Origin: Bradyrhizobium diazoefficiens
GTDB lineage: Bacteria; Pseudomonadota; Alphaproteobacteria; Rhizobiales; Xanthobacteraceae
Length of the DNA: 64,000 nucleotides
Reading direction: 5' to 3'
Assembly (NCBI RefSeq): GCF_016616885.1
Contig: NZ_CP067102.1
Span: 3,066,501 to 3,130,500 of the forward strand
Under the pieces are notes generated by a model. That model searched no databases, was not told where the DNA came from, and saw only the letters and a program-made list of their open reading frames with translations. Position numbers and translations under genes: made by a program. Below are positions 7,632 to 15,600 of this stretch, piece after piece (positions within the stretch are counted from its first letter, which is position 1; every line of letters starts with the position of its first letter).

Positions 7632-8915
7632 TCACCAGCCTAGCAGTTCCGGCTTGCGCGGCAGCTCGACGGTCTTGACCTTCTCGAGCTTGATCGTGCC
7701 CTTGGCCATGAGGTCGTTGAGATCGCCGTCGGTCGCGCCCGAGATCTTGGTGCGATAGAGGTCGACCTTCAGCGTGCCGCGATGGTCCTTGTCGGTCCAG
7801 GTCGAGGGATTGCAGACGCCCTCCATGCCAGCCGGCACCCAGTCTTTCTTCTGGTAAAAACCCTTCGCGACGTTGTCGCCGGTGGCGCCGCCGTTCTTCG
7901 TGGCCCAGTCGAGCGCCTCCTTCATGTAGAGCGCCGAACAGACGGCGGCGATGTAGTGTACCGGTCGATAAACCTTGCCGGTGGGGTCGGACATCTTGGA
8001 GATCTCCATCACCGTCTTCATGCCGGGGGCATCGCCGCCCCAGCTCACTGCGGTGCGCAGCGGGAATATCACGCCATTGGCCGCATCGCCCGCGGTCTTG
8101 GCGGCGTTCTCGTCCATGCCCCAGACATTGCCGAGAAACTGCACGTCGGCGCCAGCGGTCTTGCAGGCCTTCATCACCGAGATGTTGGAGGCGGCGGTGT
8201 TGCCGAGATAGGCGTAGTTGGCGCCCGAGGATTTCAGGCTCAGGCACTGTGCGCTGTAGTCACCCGGCGCGAGCGCGAACACCAGCGGCGGCAGCACCTC
8301 GAAGCCGAGCTCCTGCGCCATGGCTTCGCCGGCGGCCTTCGGCGCGTTCGGATAGGGGTGATTGGCGCCCATGTGCACGAATTTCGGCTTGCCGGGCTTG
8401 CCCTTGGCCTTCCAATCCTCGGCCGCCCAGATCAGCATCGCTCGCAGCGAGTCCGAATAGCTCGGGCCGTAGAAGAAATTGTAGGGTGCGGGCTTGGCCT
8501 TGCCGCTGGTGCCTTCGGGATCGGTGAGAGCGGCGGCATAGGAGCCGGACATGTCGGGAATCTTGTCCTGGGCGAGAAAGCCGGTCAGCGCCTCGGTGTC
8601 CGCGGTGCCCCAGCCCATGATCGCGGCGACCTTGCTGTCCGGTGCCGACCACTTCTTGTAGAGCGCGATCGCCTTCGGCACCTGATAGCCGTAATCGTTG
8701 GTGTCGACGTTGAGCTGCTTGCCGCCGACGCCGCCGTTCTTGTTGACCCAGGCGAAGGTATCCGCGACGGCCTGGCCGTAGGGCGTGCCGACGTCGGAGG
8801 TGCCGCCGGAATAATCGGCGAGATGCCCGATCGCGATCTGGGCCTGCGCGCTCGCGGAGAATGCCGCGATCACAAGCGCGAACGATGCGGTGCTCAAAAG
8901 GGACTTCATCTTCAT
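7632..8915 (-). CDS. HAAT-family ABC transporter periplasmic substrate-binding protein
   Basis: A 427-residue type I periplasmic binding protein with a Sec signal peptide (residues 1-25, cleavage after SAQA). The mature start IAIGHLADYSGGTSDVG matches the family, and blocks such as GWGTADTEAL and NYAYLGNTAASN line the expected ligand cleft. It delivers its ligand to the LivH/LivM-type permease encoded just upstream. A TTCCTCC-complementary purine-rich ribosome site precedes the ATG. The protein is longer than classic LivK (about 370 residues) and belongs to a subgroup often linked to aromatic or fatty acid uptake. Confidence 0.92.
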   Translation of the reverse strand: MKMKSLLSTASFALVIAAFSASAQAQIAIGHLADYSGGTSDVGTPYGQAVADTFAWVNKNGGVGGKQLNVDTNDYGYQVPKAIALYKKWSAPDSKVAAIMGWGTADTEALTGFLAQDKIPDMSGSYAAALTDPEGTSGKAKPAPYNFFYGPSYSDSLRAMLIWAAEDWKAKGKPGKPKFVHMGANHPYPNAPKAAGEAMAQELGFEVLPPLVFALAPGDYSAQCLSLKSSGANYAYLGNTAASNISVMKACKTAGADVQFLGNVWGMDENAAKTAGDAANGVIFPLRTAVSWGGDAPGMKTVMEISKMSDPTGKVYRPVHYIAAVCSALYMKEALDWATKNGGATGDNVAKGFYQKKDWVPAGMEGVCNPSTWTDKDHRGTLKVDLYRTKISGATDGDLNDLMAKGTIKLEKVKTVELPRKPELLGW

Positions 8916-8959
8916 GGGTCGGTTCCTCCGGTTTATTGTTTAAGTGAAGCAGCCCGCGC

Positions 8960-10033
8960 TCAGTGCGAGAACGGGTAGAGTTTCCAGTACGCCTTGATCT
9001 GCCGCCAGCGATGCGCGAGCCCGTCAGGCTCGAACATCAGGAATGCGATGATGATCACCCCGATCGCGATCTCGCGCAGGAAGGTGATGTTGTTGTTGAG
9101 CGACAGTGCCTTGTCGATCGCGCCGCCTTTCAAATACAAGCTGATCAGCTCCATCGTCTCAGGCAGCAGCACCACGAAGGCGGTGCCCATCAGCGTGCCC
9201 ATGATCGAGCCGGTACCGCCGATGATGATCATGGCAAGGAACAGGATCGAGCGCTCGATGCCAAATCCCTCCTGCGAGACGACAAGCTGGTAATGCGCGT
9301 AGAGTGCGCCGGCGATGCCGGCGAAGAAGGCGGCAAGGCCGAACGACAGCGTGCGGTATTTGGTGAGGTTGATGCCCATGATCTCCGCGGAGAGATAATG
9401 GTCGCGGATCGCCACCAGCGCGCGGCCGTCGCGGGTGCGCATCAGGTTGGTGACGAGGACGTAGCTCGCCAGCACATAGGCGAGCACGACGTAGAAATAC
9501 TGCCGGTCGCCGCGGAGCGCATAGCCGAAGATCGAGAACGGCTCGGCGCTCGCCGGCACGGAGCCGCCGGAAAACCATTCGGCGCGTGAAAAGAAATCGA
9601 GCAGGATATATTGCGCGGCCAGCGTCGCGATGACGAGGTACAGCCCCTTCAGTCGCGCTGCCGGAAGGCCGAAGATCAGCCCAACCAGTGCAGTGACGAC
9701 ACCGGCGAGCGGGATCGCGAAGAACACCGGGATCGGTGCGTTGTTGGAGATGTAGGCGGACGTGAATGCGCCGAGCAGGAAGAAGGCGGCGTGGCCAATC
9801 GAGATCTGGCCGGTGAAGCCGACCAGGATGTTCAACCCCAGCGCCGCAATCGAGAAGATGCCGATCTGAATGAGAATGCTGAGCCAGTAGCCACCGAGGA
9901 CTTGCGGCACGAGGCAGAGCAGCAGCACGCCTGTTATCGCAAAGTTGCGGCTGGTCGTGGTCGGGAAGATCGTGGTGTCGGCCGCGTAGGAGGTGCGGAA
10001 ATCACCAGCAGGGATGAGGGCAGGGCCGGCCAT
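8960..10033 (-). CDS. HAAT-family ABC transporter permease (LivM-type)
   Basis: A 357-residue inner-membrane permease with about nine membrane segments and the LivM hallmarks GLNILVGFTGQISIGHAAF and the EAA-like LFLAMIIIGGTGSIMGT region. It pairs with the LivH-type subunit encoded immediately upstream on the same strand (three bases apart), forming the translocation pore. The N-terminal 30 residues before the first membrane segment are polar. No truncation or unusual feature was seen. Confidence 0.93.
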   Translation of the reverse strand: MAGPALIPAGDFRTSYAADTTIFPTTTSRNFAITGVLLLCLVPQVLGGYWLSILIQIGIFSIAALGLNILVGFTGQISIGHAAFFLLGAFTSAYISNNAPIPVFFAIPLAGVVTALVGLIFGLPAARLKGLYLVIATLAAQYILLDFFSRAEWFSGGSVPASAEPFSIFGYALRGDRQYFYVVLAYVLASYVLVTNLMRTRDGRALVAIRDHYLSAEIMGINLTKYRTLSFGLAAFFAGIAGALYAHYQLVVSQEGFGIERSILFLAMIIIGGTGSIMGTLMGTAFVVLLPETMELISLYLKGGAIDKALSLNNNITFLREIAIGVIIIAFLMFEPDGLAHRWRQIKAYWKLYPFSH

Positions 10034-10036
10034 GGA

Positions 10037-10930
10037 TCAGATCCGCTCGATGTCGTGGGTGCCGAACAGGCCGTAAGGCTTGATCATCAGCACGATGATG
10101 AGGACGTAGAACGGCGCGATCTCGTAGAGATTGCCCCAGTGCAGGTACTGGCTGTCGACATATTGCGCGATGTTCTCGAGCAGGCCAATGATGATGCCGC
10201 CGAGCACGGCGCCGCCGACGGAATCGAGCCCGCCGAGGATTGCCGCCGGAAACACCTTGATGCCGTAGGCGGCAAGGCCCGAGGACACGCCGTTCACCAC
10301 GGCGACGACGACGCCCGCGACCGCGGAGACGGTGGCCGAGATCGCCCAGGCCATCGCGAACACGCTCTTCACGGAAATGCCGAGCGACTGCGCCACTTGC
10401 TGGTTGAACGCAGTGGCGCGCATTGCGAGGCCGTATTTCGATGCACGGAAGAACCAGGCCATGCCGATCATCATCGCGACCGACACGACCAGGCTCATGA
10501 CATAGACGGTCTGGATCTGGAGGCCGAACAGGCCGACCGACTGGCTCTCGAATACGCGGGGGAACGGCTGCGGGTTGACGCCGAACATCCATTTCAGCGT
10601 CGCCTGCAGGACCGTGGAGAGGCCGATCGTCACCATGATGACCGAGATGATGGGTTCGCCGATCATTGGCCTGAGGATCAGGACCTGGATCGCGATGCCG
10701 AACACGAACATGAACACCAGCGTCATCGGCATGCCGATCCAGAACGGCACCTGGTATTTCGCGAGCAGCGCCCAGCACACCCAGGCGCCGACCAGCAGCA
10801 GTTCACCTTGCGCGAAATTGACGACCTGCGTCGCCTTGTAGATCAGCACGAACGACATCGCGACCACGCCATAGAGCGTGCCGACCACGAGGCCGTTGAC
10901 CAGGAGCTGGATGAGGAAGGCGGTGTTCAT
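10037..10930 (-). CDS. HAAT-family ABC transporter permease (LivH-type)
   Basis: A 297-residue inner-membrane permease with about eight membrane segments. The typical N-terminus FLIQLLVNGLVVGTLYGVVAM and the block YKATQVVNFAQGELLLVGA identify LivH; FPAAILGGLDSVGGAVLGG is the cytoplasmic coupling region. The start is placed at the ATG at 10930 because the family begins at MNTAFLIQLL; the frame is open further upstream without similarity. It is co-transcribed with the acyl-CoA synthetase upstream and the LivM-type gene downstream. Confidence 0.93.
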   Translation of the reverse strand: MNTAFLIQLLVNGLVVGTLYGVVAMSFVLIYKATQVVNFAQGELLLVGAWVCWALLAKYQVPFWIGMPMTLVFMFVFGIAIQVLILRPMIGEPIISVIMVTIGLSTVLQATLKWMFGVNPQPFPRVFESQSVGLFGLQIQTVYVMSLVVSVAMMIGMAWFFRASKYGLAMRATAFNQQVAQSLGISVKSVFAMAWAISATVSAVAGVVVAVVNGVSSGLAAYGIKVFPAAILGGLDSVGGAVLGGIIIGLLENIAQYVDSQYLHWGNLYEIAPFYVLIIVLMIKPYGLFGTHDIERI

Positions 10931-11006
10931 GTATGATGGACCTTTCGCCTCTCCCCGCTTGCGCAGGGAGGGGTAGATCGATTGCCGGCTCTGCATCGAA
11001 GCGAAT

Positions 11007-12938
11007 TCACTCCGCAGCCTCCGCCAGGGGACTTTGTCCGCCCAGATCCACCACCCGCAGCGTGGTTCGTACCCTTTGCGTTGTGCCGTCCTGGAAGCGG
11101 ATCACGGTGTCGACGGGAATGTCGGCGGTGCCGCGATAGATTGCGTCGATGATGCCTTCGTATTTCTCGTTGATGACGCTACGGCGCACTTTTCGCGTGC
11201 GGGTGAGCTCGCCGTCGTCGGCGTCGAGCTCCTTGTAGAGCAACAGGAAGCGCGAGATGCGCTGCGCCGGCGGCAGCGTGGCGTTGACGGTCTCGACTTC
11301 CTTGCGAAGCAGGGCATAGACCTCGGGCCGTGAGGCGAGATCGCTGTAGGTCGTGAACGAAAGCCTGTTCTTCTCCGCCCATTTCGAGATGATGGAGTAG
11401 CGGATGCAGATCATCGCGGCGAGCGCATCGCGGCCGGCCCCCAGCACTACGGCTTCGGCGATATAGGGCGAGAATTTCAGCTTGTTCTCGATGAACTGCG
11501 GTGAGAAGCGTTCGCCGCGCGAGGTCTCGGCGAGATCCTTGATGCGGTCGATGACGACGAGCTGGCGGTTCGCGTTGAAATAGCCGGCGTCACCCGACAG
11601 CATCCAGCCGTCCCGGATGTCGGCGACGCTTGCTTCCGGGTTCTTGTAGTAGCCGAGGAACATATTGGGATGCCGCACCACGATCTCGCCGACACCATGG
11701 ATGTCGGCATTGTCGATGCGGATCTCGACGCTGTCGGCCATCGGCACGCCTGTCGTGTCAGGGTCGACCTTGCCGGCGGGATGCAGCGTGTAGGCCCCCA
11801 GCAGCTCGGTCTGGCCGTAGAGCGTGCGCAGCGGCACGCCCATGGCCTGGAAGAACTTGAAGGTATCAGGGCCGAGCGCCGCGCCGCCGGTAGCGGCCGA
11901 GCGCAGCCGCGTGAAGCCGAGCCGGTCGCGCAAGGCGCGGAACAGGATCGCATCAGCAAAGCCCGAGCGCTTGCCCTGCTCGAGCGCCGCGAGACCGCTT
12001 TTCATCCCGATGTCGAACAGGCGCTGCTTGAACGGCGTCGCGTCCATCACCTTGGCGCGGACGTCGGCGGCGATGGATTCCCAGACGCGTGGCGCGAACA
12101 GCACGAATGTCGGCGCGATCTCGCGCAGATCGCTCATCATCGTGTCAGGCTCTTCGACGAAGTTGATCTTCATCCGGCAGAGCAGACCTTTGCCGAGCAC
12201 GTAGACCTGCTCCATGATCCAGGGCAGCGGCAGCACCGAGACGTATTCGTCGTCCGGCCCCTTCGGATCGAAGGTGAGATAAGTCGCGCAATGGCCGAGC
12301 ACGCGGCCGGCGGCGAGCATCGCAAGTTTTGGGTGTGAGGTGGTGCCCGACGTCGTGCAGAGGATGGCGACATCCTCGCCCTTGGTGGCATCGACCAGCT
12401 TGTCGTACAGCTCAGGTTCGCGGGTCGCGCGGGCACGCCCAAGCTCGGCGAATTTCTCCGCCGACATCAGCCGGGGATCGTCATATTTCCGCATGCCGCG
12501 CGGGTCGGAATAGATGATGTGCTTCAGTCGCGGCACGCGCTCGGCCAGCGCCAGCAGCTTGTCGACCTGCTCCTCGTCCTCAGCGAACACGAGCTGGGCC
12601 TCGCCGTAGTTAAGAAGATAGGACGCCTCTTCATCGAGCACGTCGCGATAGAGCCCGAGGCTCAACCCGCCGATCGCATGGGCCGCGACTTCCGCAGCAA
12701 CCCAGTCCGGCCGGTTGTCGCCGATGATGCCAATGACGTCGCCGCGACCAAGGCCGAACTCGATCAGCCCGAGCGCGAAATCGCGCACGCGGGTCTGGTA
12801 ATCGTTCCAGGTGAAGGGGCGCCAGAGCCCGAGATCCTTTTCGCGGAGCGCAATCTCGTTGCCATGCTCCCTGGCATTGAGCCGGAGCATCTTCGGATAG
12901 GTATCGGCCTGTGCGACGCGGCCTGCATAATCCATCAT
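11007..12938 (-). CDS. AMP-dependent long-chain acyl-CoA synthetase-like ligase
   Basis: A 643-residue ANL-superfamily ligase (ATP + carboxylic acid + CoA to acyl-CoA) of the long FadD/ACSL type. Visible motifs are the phosphate loop TTSGTTSHPK, the LYGQTE adenine-binding motif, and SGDAGYFN followed by VIDRIKDLAETSRGE near the C-terminal hinge. Its first codon overlaps the stop of the LivG-type gene by four bases, so the two are translationally coupled; LivH follows. Embedding a CoA ligase in an importer operon suggests that the imported acid is trapped as its CoA thioester on entry. Chain length or aromaticity of the acid is unknown. Confidence 0.9.
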   Translation of the reverse strand: MMDYAGRVAQADTYPKMLRLNAREHGNEIALREKDLGLWRPFTWNDYQTRVRDFALGLIEFGLGRGDVIGIIGDNRPDWVAAEVAAHAIGGLSLGLYRDVLDEEASYLLNYGEAQLVFAEDEEQVDKLLALAERVPRLKHIIYSDPRGMRKYDDPRLMSAEKFAELGRARATREPELYDKLVDATKGEDVAILCTTSGTTSHPKLAMLAAGRVLGHCATYLTFDPKGPDDEYVSVLPLPWIMEQVYVLGKGLLCRMKINFVEEPDTMMSDLREIAPTFVLFAPRVWESIAADVRAKVMDATPFKQRLFDIGMKSGLAALEQGKRSGFADAILFRALRDRLGFTRLRSAATGGAALGPDTFKFFQAMGVPLRTLYGQTELLGAYTLHPAGKVDPDTTGVPMADSVEIRIDNADIHGVGEIVVRHPNMFLGYYKNPEASVADIRDGWMLSGDAGYFNANRQLVVIDRIKDLAETSRGERFSPQFIENKLKFSPYIAEAVVLGAGRDALAAMICIRYSIISKWAEKNRLSFTTYSDLASRPEVYALLRKEVETVNATLPPAQRISRFLLLYKELDADDGELTRTRKVRRSVINEKYEGIIDAIYRGTADIPVDTVIRFQDGTTQRVRTTLRVVDLGGQSPLAEAAE

Positions 12939-13756
12939 GCCGCGCTCTCCTGCGCCGGCGGCGCATCGTCGGGATCGACCAGCACCTCGTCCTCCTCGCC
13001 GAGATAGGCGCGCCGGACGTGGGGATCGGCGAGCACGGCGGCGGGATCGCCCTCGGCGATCTTGCGGCCGAAGTCCAGCACCATGACGCGGTGGGAGATG
13101 TCCATCACCACGCCCATGTCGTGCTCGATCATCACCACGGTCATCCCGAACTCCTCGTTGAGGTCGACGATGTATCGGGCCATGTCCTCCTTCTCCTCGA
13201 AATTCATGCCGGCCATCGGCTCGTCGAGGAGAATGAGGCGCGGCTCGAGCGCCATGGCACGCGCAAGCTCGACGCGCTTGCGCAGGCCGTAGGAGAGGGT
13301 GCCGGCCTGTGCTTTGCGCACCGACTGGAGATCAAGAAAGTCGATGATCTCTTCCACCTTGCGGCGGTGCTCGAGCTCTTCCTTGCGCGCGCCGGTGAGC
13401 CAGTACAGCGAGCCCGTGAGGAAATTGTTCTTCAGCAGGTGATGACGGCCGACCATGATGTTGTCGAGCACGCTCATGTGGTGGAACAGCGCGAGGTTCT
13501 GAAAGGTGCGGCCGATGCCGAGCGTGGGACGCGCATTCGGCGTCAGGCCGGTGATGTCGCGTCCCCCGTAGAACAGCTGGCCTTCAGTCGGCTTGTAGCG
13601 GCCGGAAATGCAGTTCACGATCGAGGTCTTGCCGGCCCCATTGGGGCCGATGATCGAGAACAGCTCGCCCTCATTGATGGCGAAGCTGACATCGGTCAGC
13701 GCGCGAACGCCGCCGAACCGCAAGGACACGCCGCGCACTTCGAGACTGGTAGCCAC
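12935..13756 (-). CDS. HAAT-family ABC transporter ATPase (LivG-type)
   Basis: A 273-residue ATPase, first gene of the importer operon. Walker A GPNGAGKTS, signature LSYGLRKRVELA, Walker B LILLDEPMAGMN and the LivG-specific insertion between Walker A and the signature are present. The start is set at GTG 13756, where similarity begins (ATSLEVRGVSLRFGGV) and GGGAGGG lies nine bases upstream; the open frame continues 58 codons further without similarity. The C-terminus ends in acidic residues (EEDEVLVDPDDAP). It is divergent from the Crp/Fnr-type gene at 14095. Confidence 0.92.
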   Translation of the reverse strand: MATSLEVRGVSLRFGGVRALTDVSFAINEGELFSIIGPNGAGKTSIVNCISGRYKPTEGQLFYGGRDITGLTPNARPTLGIGRTFQNLALFHHMSVLDNIMVGRHHLLKNNFLTGSLYWLTGARKEELEHRRKVEEIIDFLDLQSVRKAQAGTLSYGLRKRVELARAMALEPRLILLDEPMAGMNFEEKEDMARYIVDLNEEFGMTVVMIEHDMGVVMDISHRVMVLDFGRKIAEGDPAAVLADPHVRRAYLGEEDEVLVDPDDAPPAQESAA

Positions 13757-14094
13757 CAAACAAATCCCTCCCGGTGATGGCGCGTTCAGCGGCGCTCTTC
13801 GTCCGTTCCTCTCGGGCAATCCTAGTACGGTCGTGCCGGTGAGGCCATGCAGCACATGGTCCCGACCGGAGCCGCGCCACTTTCGTACCCGTTTGGGATC
13901 AAAAGCCGCATCACCCGAGGTGGTCCTCAATAGGGGAAAGCGCTATTTTGAAATGTCTCCGGCCTGACAATTCTGCGACAAAGTTTTTTCGGGTGGGCTG
14001 CGGCTTACATCTTTCGTCGGATGGTGGCCGGATGATCGTGCTGCAGTGCAGCAGAAGAATGGAGTGACAAAACGGTGCGGCTGGCCTCTCGATC
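13757..14094. promoter_or_regulatory. Divergent control region between importer operon and Crp/Fnr gene, with a short palindrome
   Basis: This 338-base non-coding stretch separates two divergently read units and must hold both promoters. The clearest element is the interrupted palindrome TGCTGCA-G-TGCAGCA at 14039-14053, 41 bases before the Crp-type start codon, which could be an operator. No convincing sigma-70 pair was identified and no FNR-type TTGAT-N4-ATCAA site was seen. The region contains runs such as AAGTTTTTTC near 13981-13990 but no terminator. Confidence 0.45.
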
Positions 14095-14865
14095 ATGATT
14101 TCAGAGGATCAACTGAAGCGCGTGGCCGCCTGGTCGCGCGAGCTCACGCCAGCGGAGATCGAGGTGGCCCGCGCCGGGATCACGGAGCGGTCCTACGGCA
14201 CCGGCGAGACCGTGTTCATGCGCGGCGACAAATTCGACTATTGGGCCGGCATGGTGAGCGGCCTTGCCCGTATGGGCGGGGTTTCGCGCGACGGCAAGGA
14301 GGCGAGCCTTGCGGGGCTCACGGCGGGCGCCTGGTTCGGCGAGGGCAGCGTGCTCAAGAACGAGCCGCGCCGCTACGACGTGGTCGCGCTGCGCGACAGC
14401 CGCGTTGCGTTGATGGAACGCTCCGCCTTCATGTGGCTGTTCGAGAACAGCGTCGGCTTCAACCGCTTCCTGGTGCGCCAGCTCAACGAGCGGCTCGGCC
14501 AGTTCATCGGCATGCTGGAGGTCAACCGCACGCTCGATGCGACTTCGCGTCTCGCCCGCAGCATCGCCTCGCTGTTCAATCCGATCCTCTATCCTGAATC
14601 AACCGCGCATCTGGAGATCACCCAGGAGGAGATCGGCGCGCTCTCCGGCATGTCGCGCCAGAACGCCAACCGCGCGCTGAACCGGCTGGAGAAGGAAGGG
14701 TTGCTGCGGCTCGAATACGGTGGCGTCACCATCCTCGATATCGGCGGCTGCGCGGGTATGGCGATTAAGGCGCGACGGCGCCGGTCCGTCAGCCCGCATT
14801 GGCCGGGGCGTGCGCCGGCCACAGATCCTCGCGCCAGCGCACCGCGATCGCCAACATCGCGATGA
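14095..14865 (+). CDS. Crp/Fnr-family transcription regulator with altered C-terminus
   Basis: A 256-residue regulator: cyclic-nucleotide-binding-type beta-roll at about residues 15-130 and a winged helix-turn-helix at about 165-225 (ITQEEIGALSGMSRQNANRALNRLEKEGLL). The roll has FGEGSVLKNEPRRYDVVAL, where an Arg of the RRYD pair sits at the position that binds the cyclic phosphate in Crp, so nucleotide binding is plausible; there are no FNR-type cysteine ligands. After VTILDIGG the frame runs on into 38 basic residues that overlap the antisense MFS remnant. Restoring one C near 14749 would give GGLRGYGD and a stop at 14766-14768, the usual family ending, so a one-base deletion is likely. The DNA-binding core is untouched. 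It may control the divergent importer operon. Confidence 0.85.
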   Translation: MISEDQLKRVAAWSRELTPAEIEVARAGITERSYGTGETVFMRGDKFDYWAGMVSGLARMGGVSRDGKEASLAGLTAGAWFGEGSVLKNEPRRYDVVALRDSRVALMERSAFMWLFENSVGFNRFLVRQLNERLGQFIGMLEVNRTLDATSRLARSIASLFNPILYPESTAHLEITQEEIGALSGMSRQNANRALNRLEKEGLLRLEYGGVTILDIGGCAGMAIKARRRRSVSPHWPGRAPATDPRASAPRSPTSR

Positions 14866-15403
14866 TACCCGCGACCGCATAGACCGAGCCCATGGCGGAA
14901 TAGCCGATCAGGTCGATCAGGCTGCCCGCCGCAAGCAAGCCGATCGGCAGGCCATAGATCACCATCATCCGCACGCCCATGACACGGCCGCGCAGATGGG
15001 CACTCGCCGTGCGCATCAGAATCACGGCCGCCGAGATCATCGACATGCTCTGGGCGATGCCGGCGAGCACGAGGCAGGCCATGGCGACCGGTATGGTCCT
15101 GATCTCGACGAACACCAGCAGCATCGCGTACCAGGCCAGCGTCGCGCCGATCAAAAGCCGCGCGATGCGGACCCCGCTGACCAGGCTCAGCGTGATGGAG
15201 CCCGTCAGCAAGCCCACGGCAAAGCTCGCCGAGAGATAGCCGAGACCGGTCTGGTCGGTGTGGAAGATGTCGCGTGCAAGAAAGGGCAGCAATCCGTTGA
15301 TGATCGGAAAGGCCGTGAGGTTGGCCAGGAAGGCGACGCACAGCGCCGCAGCGGTGATGGTGCTCGTGTCAATTGACGCTATCGCATGCCGACATGTGGC
15401 CAT
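14789..15403 (-). pseudogene. MFS transporter, C-terminal half only
   Basis: The minus strand encodes about 204 residues with six hydrophobic segments (ALCVAFLANLTAFPI, YLSASFAVGLLTGSITL, MACLVLAGIAQSMSMI and others) and RGRVMGVRMMVIYG, which match the second six-helix bundle of a major-facilitator exporter. An ATG at 15403 begins the frame, but the first bundle of about 200 residues is missing and there is only 197 bases before the cyclase gene on the other strand. It is therefore a 5'-truncated remnant, probably cut when the cyclase gene arrived or by a deletion. Confidence 0.75.
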
Positions 15404-15600
15404 CGCGTGGGGGTTGGCGCGCAGCAGCTGCCTTCGCCAGCCCATCGGCAACGTCGCCTCGCCGTGCAGGTCCCCTGCGGGACGCGTAGACCGGCCGCCG
15501 CTTGCACTTCCAGCGCGCCGAGCCCATTGTGCTCCATAGCCTGGGCCCATTGGATGGGTCCAGCAGATCGCGGATCGCGGCTTCCGCGAGGTCTTGAGCC

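Noticed and set aside
9611..10936. 441-codon plus-strand frame across the LivM/LivH-type genes
   Set aside because: Antisense shadow; the translation is an unnatural Asp/Arg/His-rich sequence typical of antisense to membrane proteins.
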